A stretch of 64,000 nucleotides of DNA from Hysterangium stoloniferum (lineage: Eukaryota; Basidiomycota; Agaricomycetes; Hysterangiales; Hysterangiaceae): positions 434,001 through 498,000 of the forward strand of contig WHVD01000033.1 in NCBI GenBank assembly GCA_015178975.1. The letters are read 5' to 3'. Positions within the stretch are counted from its first letter, which is position 1; every line of letters begins with the position of its first letter. A model generated the notes under the pieces. It saw only the letters and a list, made by a program, of their open reading frames with translations, did no database searches and was not told the DNA's origin. Positions 44,716 to 56,062 of the stretch are shown in pieces. A program made the position numbers and the translations under genes.

Positions 44716-45700
44716 AAAGTGGGGAGGATGGTCACACTTTATTGAATATACAAAATTTTACTGATAATCCTCATATTTTTTAAGTGAGACTATTCCTTCT
44801 GGCCATGACAACTTATTCTATGAGTTTATATTTAATTACCTGAATATGCATGCCCTTTTAAAATACACACAAATGACATAGTTACACAAAATTATTTAGG
44901 GTAACCTAGATTATTTGGTTAAACAAGATTATTTGGGTTATGACTTAATCTTTAGGTTATGATGTATTCTCTTGTATGTATACAAGCAAACTTTCAAATA
45001 TATTTCATATAATTTAAATTTAGTTGGCTTAGAGAGTTAACCAGAACTATCTGGGGTACCAATTCCCATTGTGCAATTTATTCCAAAAGAATAATCTACA
45101 GACTAAATTTTGTCAGATATGTATAGGATAAATATTAATATTTTTGCATTCTTCAGAGTGATACCTAATCCACTGAATTTGATTAAATATTAATTCTACA
45201 GCAAACAATATGAATGTATACTTTATTGAATAAATAGTCTTTAAAGTTTTGGGTTATCCTCCTGGCACCAAAAAATTCTTCATGTTAGTGGTGAGATAAA
45301 GATGTGCCCAGAGGCAATAGTGAGATGATGTTTACACATTGCAACAGAATTTTGAAATTGATGCCACCAGTAATTGATCGCAGGTGAGATTGTATTGCCA
45401 ATGAATAGGACAGATAAGGCAACAATGCCAAGGATGTTGAGTGCAGATGCAACACATGTGGTGGCTGGCAATGAGACAATGAAGTGGATGCAATTACATG
45501 CTGAAGTAAGTTGAAAGAGGTGTTGAAGGATGGTGGATATGATGCACATGTGATGAGTGTGGTGAATGTTGAGGATATGCTTCAAAAACAATGAACATTC
45601 AAGATTATATCTATTTTTAGAGCACACAAAAGAGTGGACTCTATGGCCACTCCCCTGGTTCTACCATGATTGGGATCATAAGTCACATTGTCTCATCTTT
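44716..45700. other. AT-rich, CpG-poor sequence without recognised genes
   Basis: About 1 kb. No family motif on either strand. Confidence 0.4.
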
Positions 45701-46307
45701 GGTCCAAATTAACATACATATATACATACTTGTAACTTTCTATAATAAACCTCAGTCCATTATACTAATATCAAGACTGAGGTGAGTGGATTCAATTATA
45801 GTATGTAACATTAACGTATACTTACTGTATACTAGGTATACTTTTAGGTACATTAAATATAGTGCATTATATGTACCAACATCAAGACTGAGTTATACTT
45901 TTAGAGTTACCTTTTTAACAGGTTATGGGCCCTGCCTCATCTGTATCAGCCAACTATACTTTTGTGATGAATTAGACTGTAACTCTGATATCTATTCGAC
46001 ATGGCTTCTTCTACAACAGCATCTATGGACAATGTTGCCCCCTCTATCATGGCACTCTGTACCAATGTCATTTATTCTGGGCCAAAGTTAGACAAGCTCC
46101 AATCCAAATTATCAACCATGGCTTCATGTCACCACATTATTTCTCACTCTCACCAATTGCCAGGACTATGTCAAGGGAACAATTCCCCAACCTGGCATTG
46201 ACCACCCTTGTGCTCAAACTAATTGGGCAAGTAACAATTCCCTAGCTGTCACCCTCATTGCCTCCACTCTTGAACCCTCTGAATGGGAATACATCAGCTT
46301 GGCTAAG
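45701..46307 (+). mobile_element. copia element remnant: LTR end, primer site, gag start
   Basis: An LTR end at 45920 (TTTTTAACA) is followed by GGTTATGGGCCC. A gag-like start follows at 46001 (MASSTTASMDN), and traces such as LIASTLEPSEWEYI precede the minisatellite at 46308. Broken. It is a different family from the copia element at 57186. Confidence 0.6.
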
Positions 46308-46481
46308 GTTTTGTTCACGTTCACCTTTTGTTCACGTTCACCTTTTGTTCACGTTCACCTTTTGTTCACGTTCACCTTTTGTTCACGTTCACCTTTTGTT
46401 CACGTTCACCTTTTGTTCACGTTCACCTTTTGTTCACGTTCACCTTTTGTTCACGTTCACCTTTTGTTCACGTTCACCTTT
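46308..46481 (+). repeat. 17 bp minisatellite
   Basis: About ten near-identical head-to-tail copies of TTTTGTTCACGTTCACC. It lies inside the copia gag remnant. The unit is not a multiple of 3. Confidence 0.9.
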
Positions 46482-46599
46482 AGTTTTGTTGCACATGATC
46501 ACAGCCTATATAGCCCAGGTAGTTTTCCATCTTCACCACATGTCAATAAGGCATCTTAAGATTCTGTGTATTAACTGATGGAAATGGGTCAGTATATAG

Positions 46600-47045
46600 G
46601 GAGCTCACATAAATGTGATTTCTGAGATTCTTAGGATAGATACATAGGATGTAATATGCAGATTATAGCAGTATTCACACAGAGGTGATTCTTAAGATTC
46701 TGGATGTATATACACAAACCATGATATACAGACTATATGGGTACCCACACTGAGATGATTCTTAAGATTCCTGGGGTAAATACATCCTACATGCTATGCA
46801 GAAAATAGATGTACTCACACAGAAGTGATTCTTGAGATTTTTAGGGTAGATACATACACAGCAAGTGATATACAGATTATAAGATAATTCACACAAAGGT
46901 AATTCTTGAGATTCTTAATGTACATACACAGAATATGATATACAGATTATATAGGTGTCTACACTGAGGTGATTCTCAAGATTCCTAGGGTGAATCAAAT
47001 ACAGCTGATCTAGAGATATTTAAGCAAATACGTAGAGTAAAGCCT
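46600..47045 (+). repeat. tandem repeat, period about 70 bp
   Basis: Six diverged units, each with GTGATTCTTRAGATTC, a TAGATACATAC-like block and ATATACAGATTATA. The last unit is part of the inverted structure: its reverse complement recurs at 50530-50640. Confidence 0.7.
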
Positions 47046-47049
47046 TATG

Positions 47050-47945
47050 GGAATTAGGGAGATTGGGAGGATTGGGAGGATTGGGAGGATTAGGGGAATT
47101 AGGGAGATTGGGGAGATTGGGTGGATTAGGGGGATTGGGTGGATTGGGGATTGGGAGGATTGGGGGGATTGGGGGGATTGGGGGGATTGGGGGGATTGGG
47201 GGATTGGGGGGATTGGGGGGATTGGGGGATTAGGGGATTGGGGGGATTAGGGGGATTAGGGAGATTGGGGAGATTGGGTGGATTAGGGGGATTGGGTGGA
47301 TTGGGGATTGGGAGGATTGGGGGGATTGGGGGGATTGGGGGGATTGGGGGGATTGGGGGGATTGGGGGATTGGGGGGATTGGGGGGATTAGGGGGATTGG
47401 GGGATTAGGGGGATTAGGGGATTAGGGGGATTAGGGGGATTAGGGGGATTAGGGGGATTGGGGGAATTGGGAGGATTAGGGATTAGGGGGATTAGGGGAT
47501 TGGGAGGATTGGGGAGATTGGGGAGATTAGGAGGATTGGGGGGATTGGAGGGATTGGGAGGATTGGGGGATTGGAGGGATTGGGAGGATTGGGGGGATTA
47601 GGGGGATTGGGAGGATTGGGGAGATTGGGGGGATTAGGAGGATTGGGGGATTGGGGGATTGGGGGGATTAGGGGATTGAGGGGATTGGGGGATTGGGGGG
47701 ATTAGGGGAATTAGGGGAATTGGGGAGATTAGGAGGATTAGGGGGATTGGGATGATTGGGGTGATTGGGGCCATTAGGGAGATTAGAGGGATTAGGGGGA
47801 TTAGGGGATTGGGGAGATTAAGGAGATTGGGGAGATTGGGGAGATTGGGGGAATTGGGGGATTAGGGGGATTGGGAGGATTGGGGGATTGGGGGATTGGA
47901 GGGATTGGGGGGATTAGGGGGATTAGAGAGATTGGAGGAATTGGA
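47050..47945 (+). repeat. G-rich array (GGGGGATT/GGGGATTA)
   Basis: About 900 bp of 8-9 nt units: runs of three to six G separated by ATT or ATTA. The plus strand has dense G-quadruplex potential. Open frames through it (GGLGGLGG...) are by-products. Confidence 0.95.
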
Positions 47946-48185
47946 GAGAGTTGAGGAATAATTCAACTCAATCCTAAACCTAATTCCTCTGTCCAACTCC
48001 TTGATATATTTCCCTCCACCTTTCTCTCAATACTCCCATCCCAATGTCCTCAATCACTCTTCCAATACCTTCAATATCTCTTCTAATGCCTTCCAAACCA
48101 TTCAATCAACTTCCAATACCTTAATACCTCTTCTAATGCCTTCTATCTCTCTCTGCCAGTACCTCCAACCTCCTTCCCAATGTCT

Positions 48186-48656
48186 AACCTCCCTCTTAAT
48201 ACTCCCAACCTCCCTCTTAATACTCCCAACCTCCCTCTTAATACTCCCAACCTCCCTCTTAATACTCCCAACCTCCCTCTTAATACTCCCAACCTCCCTC
48301 TTAATACTCCCAACCTCCCTCTTAATACTCCCAACCTCCCTCTTAATACTCCCAACCTCCCTCTTAATACTCCCAACCTCCCTCTTAATACTCCCAACCT
48401 CCCTCTTAATACTCCCAACCTCCCTCTTAATACTCCCAACCTCCCTCTTAATACTCCCAACCTCCCTCTTAATACTCCCAACCTCCCTCTTAATACTCCC
48501 AACCTCCCTCTTAATACTCCCAACCTCCCTCTTAATACTCCCAACCTCCCTCTTAATACTCCCAACCTCCCTCTTAATACTCCCAACCTCCCTCTTAATA
48601 CTCCCAACCTCCCTCTTAATACTCCCAACCTCCCTCTTAATACTCCCAACCTCCCT
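48186..48656 (+). repeat. 21 bp minisatellite
   Basis: About 22 near-identical head-to-tail copies of CCTCCCTCTTAATACTCCCAA plus one base. Because 21 is a multiple of 3, every frame without a stop in one unit stays open throughout, so the long open frames on both strands are by-products. Confidence 0.95.
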
Positions 48657-48659
48657 CCC

Positions 48660-50049
48660 AACACCCTCAATCTCCTCCCAAAGACTTCTAATTTCCTCCC
48701 AATACTTCCATATCAATAATGCTGTAATGTGTAATCATGTCTATCCACATTTCATCAATTGTATAATTCTATCTGTTCCATTATGCTCATAGTATCCCAA
48801 TGTATACTCAACATTCTTAGTGACATCTGTTCTATTCCTCTGTATTGTCCTCCTTAGTATCAAATGCATTCTACATCTAGAAGTTTCACTAAAAGTAGTC
48901 AATATTTGAATACCCAGAATGTGTAAGGTAGTGACACACCATACACTGTGAGGTAGTAATAGGCTCTCATCATTCTTCTCTTTCCATTATTCTCCAAATA
49001 TATATGTACTTTACATGTGGTTTGCATAAAGTAGTGGTTTATTCCCCCTTATCACTCAATCTATTAGCTGTTTTTATTTGCAGCAGATATTAGTCCTACA
49101 CTATTCAACTGTTGCACTGTTGAAACATGGCAAAGCACAACCAAACTAAAAATTGCTACTAATGTGATTCAAATAACAACTGCATAACAGCTAGAATAAT
49201 TGCTATCTGAGGGATGAATGTGCAGAAGGTTCTGTTATAAACAATATCATTTTTGTGATGATCTGTATCATAATCTTATAATGGTTATCACCATTCTCTT
49301 TAGTTGTGTAGAATATATGTAAACTATTGTAGTAAGATAAATTCCTATTACTATTAGAATGATATTTCCTTCTCTTGATATATATTTCATTGGTTAATAG
49401 AGCACTTTCTGGTATACTCCATTACAATAATTCAGAATTCCAGTCATGGTCTTTATAGTCTTTGTGGCAGTAGGATAATATATAAAAAGAGTACAAGGCA
49501 AACCTTGTTTCCAGTGGAATAACATTTCTTCCTTACTTGTATGACATGTTCATTTATTTAGAACTGTTTCAATGGTGTAGTAGTTCTACAGCTAGACCAG
49601 TTGAACAGTGTAGAACTAATATCTGCAGGATATGCAAATGGCTAATAGATTGAGTACTGAGAGAGAAAAAACCACAGCTTTTGTGCAGCCACATGTGAGC
49701 TTGTTGTGAACTGAGATTTAAATGTACCTGAGAGAGTGGTGGAGTTGGAGTGTCCCTGAGAATAATAAGAAAACCCTTGATCATGTATCACATCATTTAT
49801 CAACCTTCCTTTATTCCACATCTTACCACCACTTAATCTTTACTTCAATTGTTTTTTTTTTTCCTATCATTACCCCCTTTTAATCTTTCATATGTACCTC
49901 AGTCAATTTTCCCTATCATGTGGACTAAGGTACATTATTCACAACTTAGTCTATTTGTTACATTAGCATACTAATTCTTAATTGGTAGTAATGCTATTTG
50001 TTATAGAGAAAAATAATGAGACCCTATTTGAAAGTCCCTACAAATCTCA
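48660..50049. other. spacer of the inverted structure
   Basis: 1.4 kb of AT-rich, CpG-poor sequence without recognised gene, transposase or repeat. Confidence 0.45.
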
Positions 50050-50311
50050 GAGAGAATAAACAGGGGGTATTGGGAGAGAGGTTAGGAGTATTGGGAGAGA
50101 CATTGGAGGTATTGGCAGGAGAATTGGAGGTATATGGAGAGAGAGATGGAAGGCATTAGAAGAGATATTGGAGGTATTGGGAGAGTGATTGAGGACATTG
50201 GGATGGGAGTATTGGGATGGGAGTATTGGGAGGGAGATGGAGGGAAATATATCAAGAAGTTGGACAGAGGGATTAAGTTTAGGTTTGAGTTGAATTATTC
50301 CTCAACTCTCT

Positions 50312-50530
50312 CCAATTCCTCCAATCTCTCTGATCCTCCCAATCCCCCAAATCTCCCCAATCTCCCCAATCCTCCCAATCCTCCCAATCCCCCCCAATCC
50401 CCCCAATCCCCCAATCCCCCCAATCCCCCAATCCCCCCAATCCTCCCAATCCCCTCAATCCCCTCAATCCCCTCAATCCCCTCAATCCCCTCAATCCCCT
50501 CAATCTTCCCAATCTCCCCAACCCTCCAAA
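50312..50530 (+). repeat. C-rich array, inner
   Basis: About 220 bp of CCCCCAAT/CCTCCCAAT/CCCCTCAAT units, the inverse of the G-rich array at 47050-47945. Confidence 0.9.
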
Positions 50531-50635
50531 TTCTCATAAGACTTTACTCTATGTATTTGCTTAAATATCTCCAGATAAACTGTATTTGATTCACCTCAGG
50601 AATCATGAGAATCACCTCAGTGTAGACACCCCTAA

Positions 50636-51160
50636 TTCTCCCAATCCCCCCAATCCTCCCAATTCCTCCAATCCTCCCAATTCCCCAATCCTCCCAATCC
50701 CCCCAATCCCCCCAATCCCCCAATCCCCCCAATCCCCCCAATCCCCCCAATCCCCCAATCCCCCAATCCCCCAATCCCCCAATCCCCCAATCCCCCCAAT
50801 CCCCCAATCCCCCCAATCCCCCAATCCCCAATCCCCCAATCCCCCAATCCTCCCAATCCCCCAATCCTCCCAATCCTCCAATCCTCCCAATCCTCCCAAT
50901 CCTCCCAATCCTCCCAATCCTCCCAATCCTCCCAATCCTCCCAATCCTCCCAATCCTCCCAATCCTCCCAATCCTCCCAATCCCCCTAATCCCCCTAATC
51001 CTCCCAATCCTCCCAATCCCCCTAAATCCTCCTAATCCTCCTAATCCTTCTAATCCTCCTAATCCTTCTAATCCTTCTAATCCCCCAATCCCCAAATCCC
51101 CCAATCCCCCTAATCCCCCTAATCTCCCTAATCTCCCTAATCTCCCTAATCCCTCTAATC
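50636..51160 (+). repeat. C-rich array, outer
   Basis: About 525 bp of the same C-rich units (CCCCCAAT, CCTCCCAAT, CCTAATCT toward the right end). It ends exactly at the TGTTAAG start of a family B LTR fragment. Confidence 0.9.
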
Positions 51161-51310
51161 TGTTAAGTGCCATGTCGGGAACTTATTCCAGAACTATCAG
51201 AAAGTCACCAGGAAGTCAGGAACTAGTGGATAGGGTCAGGACGTCGGCTTCAGCTTATGTGCTGCACCTCTACACAAACACTCAATGTCCTTAATTTCAG
51301 AAGTAAGGCT
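51161..51310 (-). mobile_element. LTR fragment, family B
   Basis: Begins TGTTAAG on the plus strand like the copies at 37925 and 55246 and shares the GGCTTCAGCTTAT block. Short and diverged. Confidence 0.55.
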
Positions 51311-51326
51311 TACGACGGAAGATATG

Positions 51327-51731
51327 TGTGAAGAGTGGTAGAAGTTCAGACCGTTCTATATACGAAGTAATGAATAGAATGGGAAGAAGGATGATTCGAG
51401 TGGAGGCCTCGACTGCTATAGTTCAAGGTCTGAAGTGTTAGATAGCTCAGATAATGCTACCTATGTGGTAGCTGACACATTACCCTGATCACCCACTCAC
51501 TGTAGACCTAGTTTATGTCTTACAAGTGGTGGTGCTTGGGTAAAAGTGTGTCCAAGTTCTATTTGGTACCGAGTGCACCCACAAGTATACACAAAGCTTT
51601 GAACTAATGAAATGGTGCAATATTCGAAGAATATAAAGGATAGAAAAATATGAATAAAATGTGTAAAATATAAATAAAATAAAAGGAGTGTTTTACCACA
51701 ATGAAACTGTGGTAAAAGCATACTCCTCACA
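51327..51731 (-). mobile_element. solo LTR, family A2
   Basis: 405 bp, TGTGAAGAG start and CTCCTCACA end, closely related to 61706-62179 and 62808-63282. It contains the hairpin TTTTACCACA/TGTGGTAAAA (51691-51717). GGAAG occurs on both sides but is 5 bp away from the left end, so the target duplication is uncertain. Confidence 0.8.
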
Positions 51732-51955
51732 GGAAGCTAGAGAAAGTTTGGATAGATTCGTCAGGATGCCAAGCTGTAACATCACACACTGGGCATAATT
51801 ATGTTATGAATATCATTGACAACTATACAAGTGTTGTCTGGACCACTTTATTAAAAGTCAAAAGTGATGCCTTCTCTCAACGTAAAGCATGGGAGCTAGC
51901 ACTTGGAGGTGAAACAGGACTAAAAGTTGGAATCTACCACACTGATAATGGTGGC
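51732..51955 (+). mobile_element. copia integrase fragment
   Basis: The plus strand reads HTGHNYVMNIIDNYTSVVWT, LLKVKSDAFSQRKAWELA and IYHTDNGG, the start of a copia integrase core. It is adjacent to the solo LTR and passes directly into host-like sequence at about 51956. Fossil. Confidence 0.65.
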
Positions 51956-52371
51956 TCTGTACGTCACTGACAAAGATCGAAAGGCCACCAGGCACGACTG
52001 GGCCCAAGTGGATCTTATAGAGCAATATCGATACAAGCCTATCAATCCGGTGGCCACCTACACGGCCTACAACAGTATTTGCTTACCTAAAGGTCATGGG
52101 ATGTTTACCTCCGGATGCTGAGAAGATGAAGGAGATCTGTACCTCCATCTTCCCTGGTGGTAGTAAACCATCAGTCAAAGAAAATCGCCAGGCAGGCATG
52201 ACTTGTCGGACATGGTTGCTCCAGGTTCTGAAGATTCTTGAAGCCGAGGGGTTTCTGGTCAGGCAGAATGGTATCGAAGGGATTGAGAAAACAGTCAAGA
52301 TGATAAGTGAGGAACAGGAAAGCAAGTCTGCGGCGGGTACCTTTGTCATCTCCTTTGTTGGGGAGATCTGA
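51956..52371 (+). pseudogene. 3' part of an unrecognised host gene
   Basis: From about 51956 the sequence becomes CpG-normal and codes for YVTDKDRKATRHDWAQVDLI, EQYRYKPINPVATYTAYNSI and, after a one-base shift of frame at about 52086-52096, for a 91-residue end (MGCLPPDAEKMKEICTSIFP ... AAGTFVISFVGEI). I do not recognise the family. The 5' part is missing, cut by the copia fragment. The frame shift may be a real mutation or an intron I cannot see. Confidence 0.45.
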
Positions 52372-52911
52372 ACGGTGCGGTCGATATTCAATGGCAATTA
52401 TTGTTGTCCGACTAACCAGAAGTCCCGCAGAATGTGCCTTTGAATGTTATTCTAGATTTCCAGAACCTGTAAATTTACGAAAGTCAATGTGATCTCATAG
52501 CAGCTTAATCCTATGTCGTCTTTCCCTGAGATATAATCAAGGCTATGCCCATAGCCAGACGGGTAACCATTCAGCAACCGTTGAGTATGGCTAAAGAGGA
52601 GTCGGAATAAGCTAGACCTGCAGCCAACATTCAAACCTTGGACTGATATACCACACTTTGTAAAAACTCGTTTTACCGATCGGTTTAAGTTTTAGGTTAT
52701 GAATCCTACTTGCATTCTCTTCGCTGCCACCCCAGTCAGCTCTTGAAATCGCAACACCTAATGGGATTTATATCATTGCGAACGATATAAAGATTCAAAG
52801 GCAAGCTGGCTGACCGAAATTACATACAAAAAAAAGAGCCCTCTCGATTACTGTAAATATGACACCACATGGTTCACGTCCAAAAGGAGCAAATGGAGAT
52901 ATCACACTAAC
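52372..52911. other. intergenic
   Basis: 540 bp between two convergent host features; nothing recognised. Confidence 0.4.
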
Positions 52912-53754
52912 TCATAAGTTATAATACAACAACGGTTTAGACTCCTCATATGCTGCTTCCGACGCAGACGGACCCTTCATGCTGTCGACTAACTTCCGAA
53001 ATTCGCCGCGTGTGCTTGCACAGGGACGCCGCAGAACATGAAGCTGCCAATGAAGGGGCAGCCAGCCCGAATTTTCCCAATCTATAATTCCGCTCAATCG
53101 ACCGTCTTTAACGAGAATGTTGTGGCTTCGAAGGTCGGCGTGCACATATACAATGGTGTCGGACATAATGGTCTGGGAAGCGTTGGGCTGTAGCTCCTTG
53201 AACTCCTCCACAGAATCGAATAGGTGACGAGACAGATGGACGAAGCACTCCAGGATATTGTCAAAAGGACCCTCGCGGTCCTCAAAGAAGAAAACCGGAC
53301 TTGGCATACCATGGCCGCTTGCACTAAGCATGACCTTGCCTGCGTCTTGCTCGGGCTGAGGGAGAGTCCAGAGACTGCGGAGGACCGTGAAGACGTCTTC
53401 AACGATGAGGCGCATGTCTTTATCTGACGTCGTGTCAAGTTTATCAATAAGCAGATCTCCGTCAATCCTCGTCATCACAGTGTATGTATTTCCGCCCACA
53501 ACAAAGCTATCAACGATGCGAGGGATTGGCAAACGAAGACCGCAACTGTTGAGGAATCGCAAAGCATCAGCTTCGGTGCCGATGGTTCCTATCGAGCATT
53601 TCAACACCAGAGGAATGCCAAATTTAAAATAGCGAATGTTGTGAAAACCTGTGGCTGTGGATAGGAAACGGTATACGGAGAGTCGGATGTGGTTCAAGGG
53701 CAGTAGTAATAAAGATCGAAGACGCTGTAACATTACGATGCTGTTCGGGTTCAA
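52912..53754 (-). CDS. APH-fold phosphotransferase (aminoglycoside phosphotransferase family)
   Basis: A single-exon gene of 280 aa. The protein-kinase-like APH fold is shown by the catalytic loop VHADLRSHNILV (Asp as base, Asn as metal ligand) and the metal-binding GIIDWENSGW, plus the upstream hinge region YTVMTRIDGDLL. In fungi these proteins are numerous and mostly of unknown small-molecule substrate; antibiotic resistance should not be assumed. The N-terminal glycine-loop part is short compared with family members, but the frame is intact. A CTCACGTG E-box lies 13 bp upstream of the ATG (53767-53774). Confidence 0.82.
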   Translation of the reverse strand: MNPNSIVMLQRLRSLLLLPLNHIRLSVYRFLSTATGFHNIRYFKFGIPLVLKCSIGTIGTEADALRFLNSCGLRLPIPRIVDSFVVGGNTYTVMTRIDGDLLIDKLDTTSDKDMRLIVEDVFTVLRSLWTLPQPEQDAGKVMLSASGHGMPSPVFFFEDREGPFDNILECFVHLSRHLFDSVEEFKELQPNASQTIMSDTIVYVHADLRSHNILVKDGRLSGIIDWENSGWLPLHWQLHVLRRPCASTRGEFRKLVDSMKGPSASEAAYEESKPLLYYNL

Positions 53755-55245
53755 ACTCTCGGCTTCCTCACGTGCAATTCTCGGCTCAATCCGTAAAGGC
53801 GCGCAAATGGTGCATCACGCCTAGTCACTGGCCGCTACTTTTGTACAATAGAAATAGTCGATTCACCTTTATTCCTTTGGTAGAAATGTTCCTTTTAGCA
53901 ATGCAGACTCATCCTCACAGATTTTGGATCGAAATTAGCGGAGATATAAATTTTTGTGACACGTCAAACAATCGGTTATAAACTCTCTTTCAGAATGAAT
54001 TCCACTCCAGCGTCGACTATTACGGACTAGACAGTGAAGAGCTGAGTGGTTGGGTAGAGGAAGAGCGTTAGCTCTCTGCGTGTGCGTGGGAAGACTCGCC
54101 GCTCGGGAGGGCGGGTAATCATAATGCATTAACAGCTCTCGTTACTGTATAATCCGCTAAATATGGTAAATATATCACATCGAAATATTGATACTTGATT
54201 ACTGCTGCAGTCTAAAGAAAGGGCTAGGGTGGGTGGGTAAATTAAATGTGTAGATATGTAGGAATAAGGATCAGAAGTCAGTGATGAGAAAAACAGGAAG
54301 GACTGAGGGTCGACAGCGACGTCGTACGAGAACACAAGGCGTGCGAATCCTACATATGCTCAGCTGGACGTTGAGTGCCGAACTACTCTCAGCACGCCAG
54401 GGATCGTGCGGCACTCGACACTAAACATGGTTTGGTAGGCCAGATAATTATGGTTATGTTTCTGAATCAAATAAGGTTGAATTATGCAAATTATTTTTAA
54501 AAGTCACAGATACCAGAGAAGTAATATAGAATTTAACTGCTACTAATAATATATTAAATTCAACTAATACTAATAATATAGAATTTAATTGAGACTTCCG
54601 TAATTAGGATTCGGCAAGATTTGTTGAATTGTATCTACTAATATTGATATTAAATGCTACTGTTCGTAATTAGGATCCTGAAAAATGTTTGGTGTGTATC
54701 ATCTCTTCGCTCATCCGCATCCTTTCGCTTGAGTTGACGGAGTTCAGTCAACAAAGATGCTAGATGCGATAAGAACTAAACTCTATTAAACTCTCTGTAC
54801 TAATCTCGTCAATAACCTAATTAGCCGCCCACTCAAATATATGAAGATTTTTCATTAAAATGTTTAACATTGAAGAAGTGTGACCTTGTCTTATTTCCTT
54901 ATTAGAAAATCATTGTTCTTGTTTTGTAGTACAAAGACATTATAGTATAAATATTCCTCTCCCTTGTAGTTAGAAACCAGTTTGAATATTAGTTTAATTT
55001 GGTCCTTTTCTGTCTCTTTGTCTCTCATATCTTACTTGATAACCTGCACTCCTCAGCCTCCAGTTATCCCCTATGTCTGTTTGTCTCAGATTTCCCTTCA
55101 GACCCACCCCAGACATATCCTCAGAATCTGAGAATATACCAAGTACCTGCTAGTCTGAAATTAGGACTTGACTTTCAGACCACTCTTAAGGATATCATCT
55201 ATGTAAACAGTGCAATTTACAACTGGATGAGGTGTGCTTGCACAA
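53755..55245. other. AT-rich intergenic sequence
   Basis: 1.5 kb without a recognised gene. Around 54500-54600 a motif with CTAATAATATA-type repeats occurs several times, and 54364-54418 holds a small hairpin (GTTGAGTGCCG/CGGCACTCGAC). Confidence 0.4.
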
Positions 55246-55992
55246 TGTTAAGAGGCAGGCAGCCTTAACAGATGGTTTCCAGAGAAACCCACAGATAATC
55301 CAGTAGGACTTGGCTTCAGCTTATAGGCTGCACCCTCACACAATTGTGGTGTGCAATTTCAGACTGGCAGATGGGAAACCTGGGGAGTCTGGGGTGATTG
55401 ATAGGTATAGTTGTTGAGCAGTTGATAAGTTGGGAGGTCAGAGAGTTGATATGGGAAACCCTGTGGAGGTCAATAGGTCAGATGGTGAGTCAGGAAGGCC
55501 CATGGGCCCCAAGATAATGATGTTGTTGTTCTGAGAGGTGGGATATAGAGTGGGATATATGCTAAGTTACTGGGGGAGTTCAGAGTTGATTCAAAGTTGA
55601 TTTCTGAGCAGATTGTATGTACAAACATTAGCTAGACTACATACATAGACTGTGGAATGTATGCAAGACCAAATCTGGTAATAATAAAGCCTAAACAAGT
55701 AATCATGAATCAGGATGAGCAAACACCCAAATGGGTGTTAGGGATGGAACAGAATGGAAGTGGGAAATGAAACACAACAGGTCATTTGACCATAATGGGA
55801 ATGGGGCTCAGTTAGAGAGCTGATGGGTTGTCTGGGCAGGTCCAGTGGCAGGTGCATGAGGCAGAGTCAGATATAGACAGGTTGACATGTGCAGGTCCCA
55901 GTGGAGTCTGGTTAACTGTAACCTGGTGGGTATAGAGAGTCGGGTGTATATAGGGTGGGGTCCAGGTCCCAGTGGGTTTTCTGGTTGTAACA
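55246..55992 (-). mobile_element. LTR, family B, old copy
   Basis: 747 bp from TGTTAAG to GTTGTAACA on the plus strand, the inverse of the LTR at 461-1279. CpG sites of that copy appear mostly as TpG/CpA here. A GGTGGGTATAGAGAGT unit is tandemly repeated across and beyond its right end (55924-56010). It lies directly upstream of the decayed oxidoreductase. Confidence 0.75.
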
Positions 55993-56062
55993 GTAGCCTG
56001 GTGGGTATAGAGAGTTGGGTGCATGTAGGATGGGGTACAGAGCCCAGTAGCAATATGTGAAT

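Larger units (their letters stand above)
46955..51160. repeat. large inverted structure with G-rich and C-rich arms
   Basis: The left arm reads: last 70 bp unit (46955-47050), G-rich array (47050-47945), a 200-250 bp non-array block (47945-48200). The right arm repeats these inverted: 50050-50310 is the reverse complement of the non-array block (about 90% similar by eye), 50312-50530 is a C-rich array, and 50530-50640 is the inverse of the 70 bp unit. A further C-rich array (50640-51160) has no counterpart on the left. The spacer is about 1.9 kb and includes the 21 bp minisatellite. Confidence 0.75.

Noticed and set aside
46308-47045. CRISPR-like regular repeats
   Set aside because: The 17 bp units are contiguous without spacers and the 70 bp units are diverged along their whole length; this is a eukaryotic minisatellite.
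47050-47945. Interstitial telomere (TTAGGG-like)
   Set aside because: Some units read ATTAGGGGG, but the period is 8-9 nt, irregular, mixed with ATTGGGGG, and the array is mirrored by an inverted copy. It is not a TTAGGG array.
47050-51160. Long Gly/Leu-, Asn/Pro- and Ile/Arg-rich open frames in the arrays
   Set aside because: They follow from 8-9 nt and 21 nt tandem units with no stop codon in the unit, occur on both strands and in several frames, and have no promoter or domain features.
55808-56053. Repetitive frame with LGPGPHPIYTRLSIPT-type units
   Set aside because: It is antisense reading of a tandem unit in the family B LTR and its flank, not a gene.
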